From Ilumatobacteraceae bacterium (GTDB lineage: Bacteria > Actinomycetota > Acidimicrobiia > Acidimicrobiales > Ilumatobacteraceae): a stretch of DNA of 14,710 bases. The notes below the pieces were generated by a model, which was given only the letters and a program-made list of their open reading frames with translations, ran no database searches and was not told the origin of the DNA. Shown piece after piece: positions 13,940 through 14,710 of the stretch. Position 1 is the stretch's first letter, and the number at the start of each line of letters is the position of its first letter. Location: positions 1 through 14,710 of the forward strand of contig SKFX01000083.1 in the NCBI GenBank assembly GCA_007117775.1, written 5' to 3'. The translations under genes and the position numbers were made by a program.

Positions 13940-14710
13940 CTACCGGCGGCTGGCCGTGACGTTGCGGTAGCGGCGAAGCGCCTCATCGCGCTCAACAGCG
14001 TGGTCCACCATCGGCGCGATGGCGCGATCGGTGCCCGCCTCGGGCACCCAGCTGGCCACGAACTCACCGTCGGGGTCGTAACGCTGCTGCTGGGTCCAGG
14101 GGTTGAAGACCCGGAAATACGGTGCTGCATCGGTGCCGGTGCCCGCCGCCCACTGCCAGCCGTGATTATTGGACGCCAGATCGCCGTCGCTCAACTGCGC
14201 CATGAAATGCGCGGCGCCCCACTGCCAGGGAAGATGGAGATCCTTGACCAGGAAGCTGGCCACGATCATGCGCAGCCGATTGTGCATCCACCCCGTGGCC
14301 GCCAACTGCCGCATCGCCGCATCGACGATCGGGAACCCGGTTTCGGCGCCCGCCCACCGCTCGAAGCGTTCCCTGGCGGCCCGGTCGGTGTCGACGACCA
14401 TGGTGTCCATCACCGGATTCAGGTTCGTCCAGGCGGTCTCGGGGCGCTCCAGGAGCACATCGGCATAGAAATCCCGCCACGCCAACTCGCTCAGGAACAC
14501 CCGCTGGGACTCTGACGCGAACTCGCCAACGGCCAGACGACCCTCGAGACCGCCGTCGAGGCCTGCCACCAGGGTGCGCGGATGGATCGCCCCCCATTTG
14601 AGTGCCGTCGACAGCCGGCTGGTCCCATCGCTGGCGGGGAGGTCGCGCCGGGTGGTGTAGGACTCGATGGCTCCGGCACGGAACGTCTCCCAGCGCCGGG
14701 CGATCTCATC
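13940..14710 (-). CDS. phr: Deoxyribodipyrimidine photolyase, N-terminus beyond the window
   Basis: Light-driven repair of cyclobutane pyrimidine dimers using FADH-. The last 256 residues are present, covering the C-terminal FAD-binding domain; the N-terminal antenna-binding domain is cut off by the right edge. Visible signatures are GTSRLSTALKWGAIHPR (29-45 of the visible part), FLSELAWRDFY (72-82), TGFPIVDAAMRQL (124-136) and TGWMHNRLRM (139-148). DLASNNHGWQWAAGTGTDA and APYFRVFNP (177-204) complete the set. The Asn at 181, matching the flavin-contacting Asn of E. coli photolyase, is retained, favouring a true photolyase over a cryptochrome; the Trp used for electron transfer is at 185. TAG stop, 16 bases before hrcA. 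It is not a usual member of the hrcA cluster. Confidence 0.95.
   Translation of the reverse strand, partial: DEIARRWETFRAGAIESYTTRRDLPASDGTSRLSTALKWGAIHPRTLVAGLDGGLEGRLAVGEFASESQRVFLSELAWRDFYADVLLERPETAWTNLNPVMDTMVVDTDRAARERFERWAGAETGFPIVDAAMRQLAATGWMHNRLRMIVASFLVKDLHLPWQWGAAHFMAQLSDGDLASNNHGWQWAAGTGTDAAPYFRVFNPWTQQQRYDPDGEFVASWVPEAGTDRAIAPMVDHAVERDEALRRYRNVTASRR

Noticed and set aside
1..14710. Mobile elements, CRISPR arrays, toxin-antitoxin or defence genes
   Set aside because: No regularly spaced repeats, transposase or integrase motifs, or matching terminal inverted repeats were seen on either strand.

Overview
The window is high-GC, tightly packed chromosomal DNA with ordinary bacterial housekeeping genes. 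It looks like a member of the Actinomycetota, plausibly an Acidimicrobiia-type lineage. The clues are GTG/TTG-rich starts, mostly TGA stops, the hrcA-dnaJ-rsmE-hemW cluster, TANNNT promoter elements, and a citrate synthase and acyl-CoA dehydrogenase of actinobacterial style. The lineage call is inference; there is no rRNA or marker tree here. I see no insertion sequence, phage gene, CRISPR array or toxin-antitoxin module, and no compositional break suggesting transfer. I did not find a clearly new system; the best leads are small and regulatory.

Layout, left to right. 1-2038 (-): class A penicillin-binding protein, C-terminus beyond the left edge. 2258-2716 (-): a cold-shock protein followed with zero spacing by a small basic SHOCT-like protein. 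2982-3368 (+): MscL mechanosensitive channel, divergent from csp, with a promoter candidate for each in the 265-base gap. 3423-3499 (-): tRNA-Val(UAC). 3544-4362 (-): inositol-monophosphatase-family enzyme. 4401-5373 (+): a possible 14-codon leader ORF and two unrecognised proteins. 5409-6122 (-): ion channel with a TLGFGD pore. 6306-8723 (+): citrate synthase and acyl-CoA dehydrogenase. 8754-9776 (-): EamA/DMT-type transporter. 9851-9927 (-): tRNA-Val(GAC). 10000-14710 (-): phr, hrcA, dnaJ, rsmE and hemW in transcription order, with the photolyase cut by the right edge.

How the genes work together. The strongest unit is hrcA-dnaJ-rsmE-hemW: five bases separate hrcA from dnaJ, and dnaJ/rsmE and rsmE/hemW overlap by four bases (GTGA and ATGA), so coupled translation is likely. 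It combines heat-shock repressor, co-chaperone, 16S rRNA methylase and a radical-SAM heme-trafficking protein. Citrate synthase and acyl-CoA dehydrogenase lie 45 bases apart and connect acetyl-CoA supply from acyl-CoA oxidation with entry to the TCA cycle. Both valine tRNAs carry an encoded CCA end and a TANNNT box 12-13 bases upstream. Several genes (hrcA, the phosphatase, perhaps the PBP) have a TANNNT box so close to the start codon that leaderless mRNAs are likely.

No gene-free stretch exceeds 300 bases. The longest gaps are 2039-2257, 2717-2981 and 6123-6305; their contents are listed as features.
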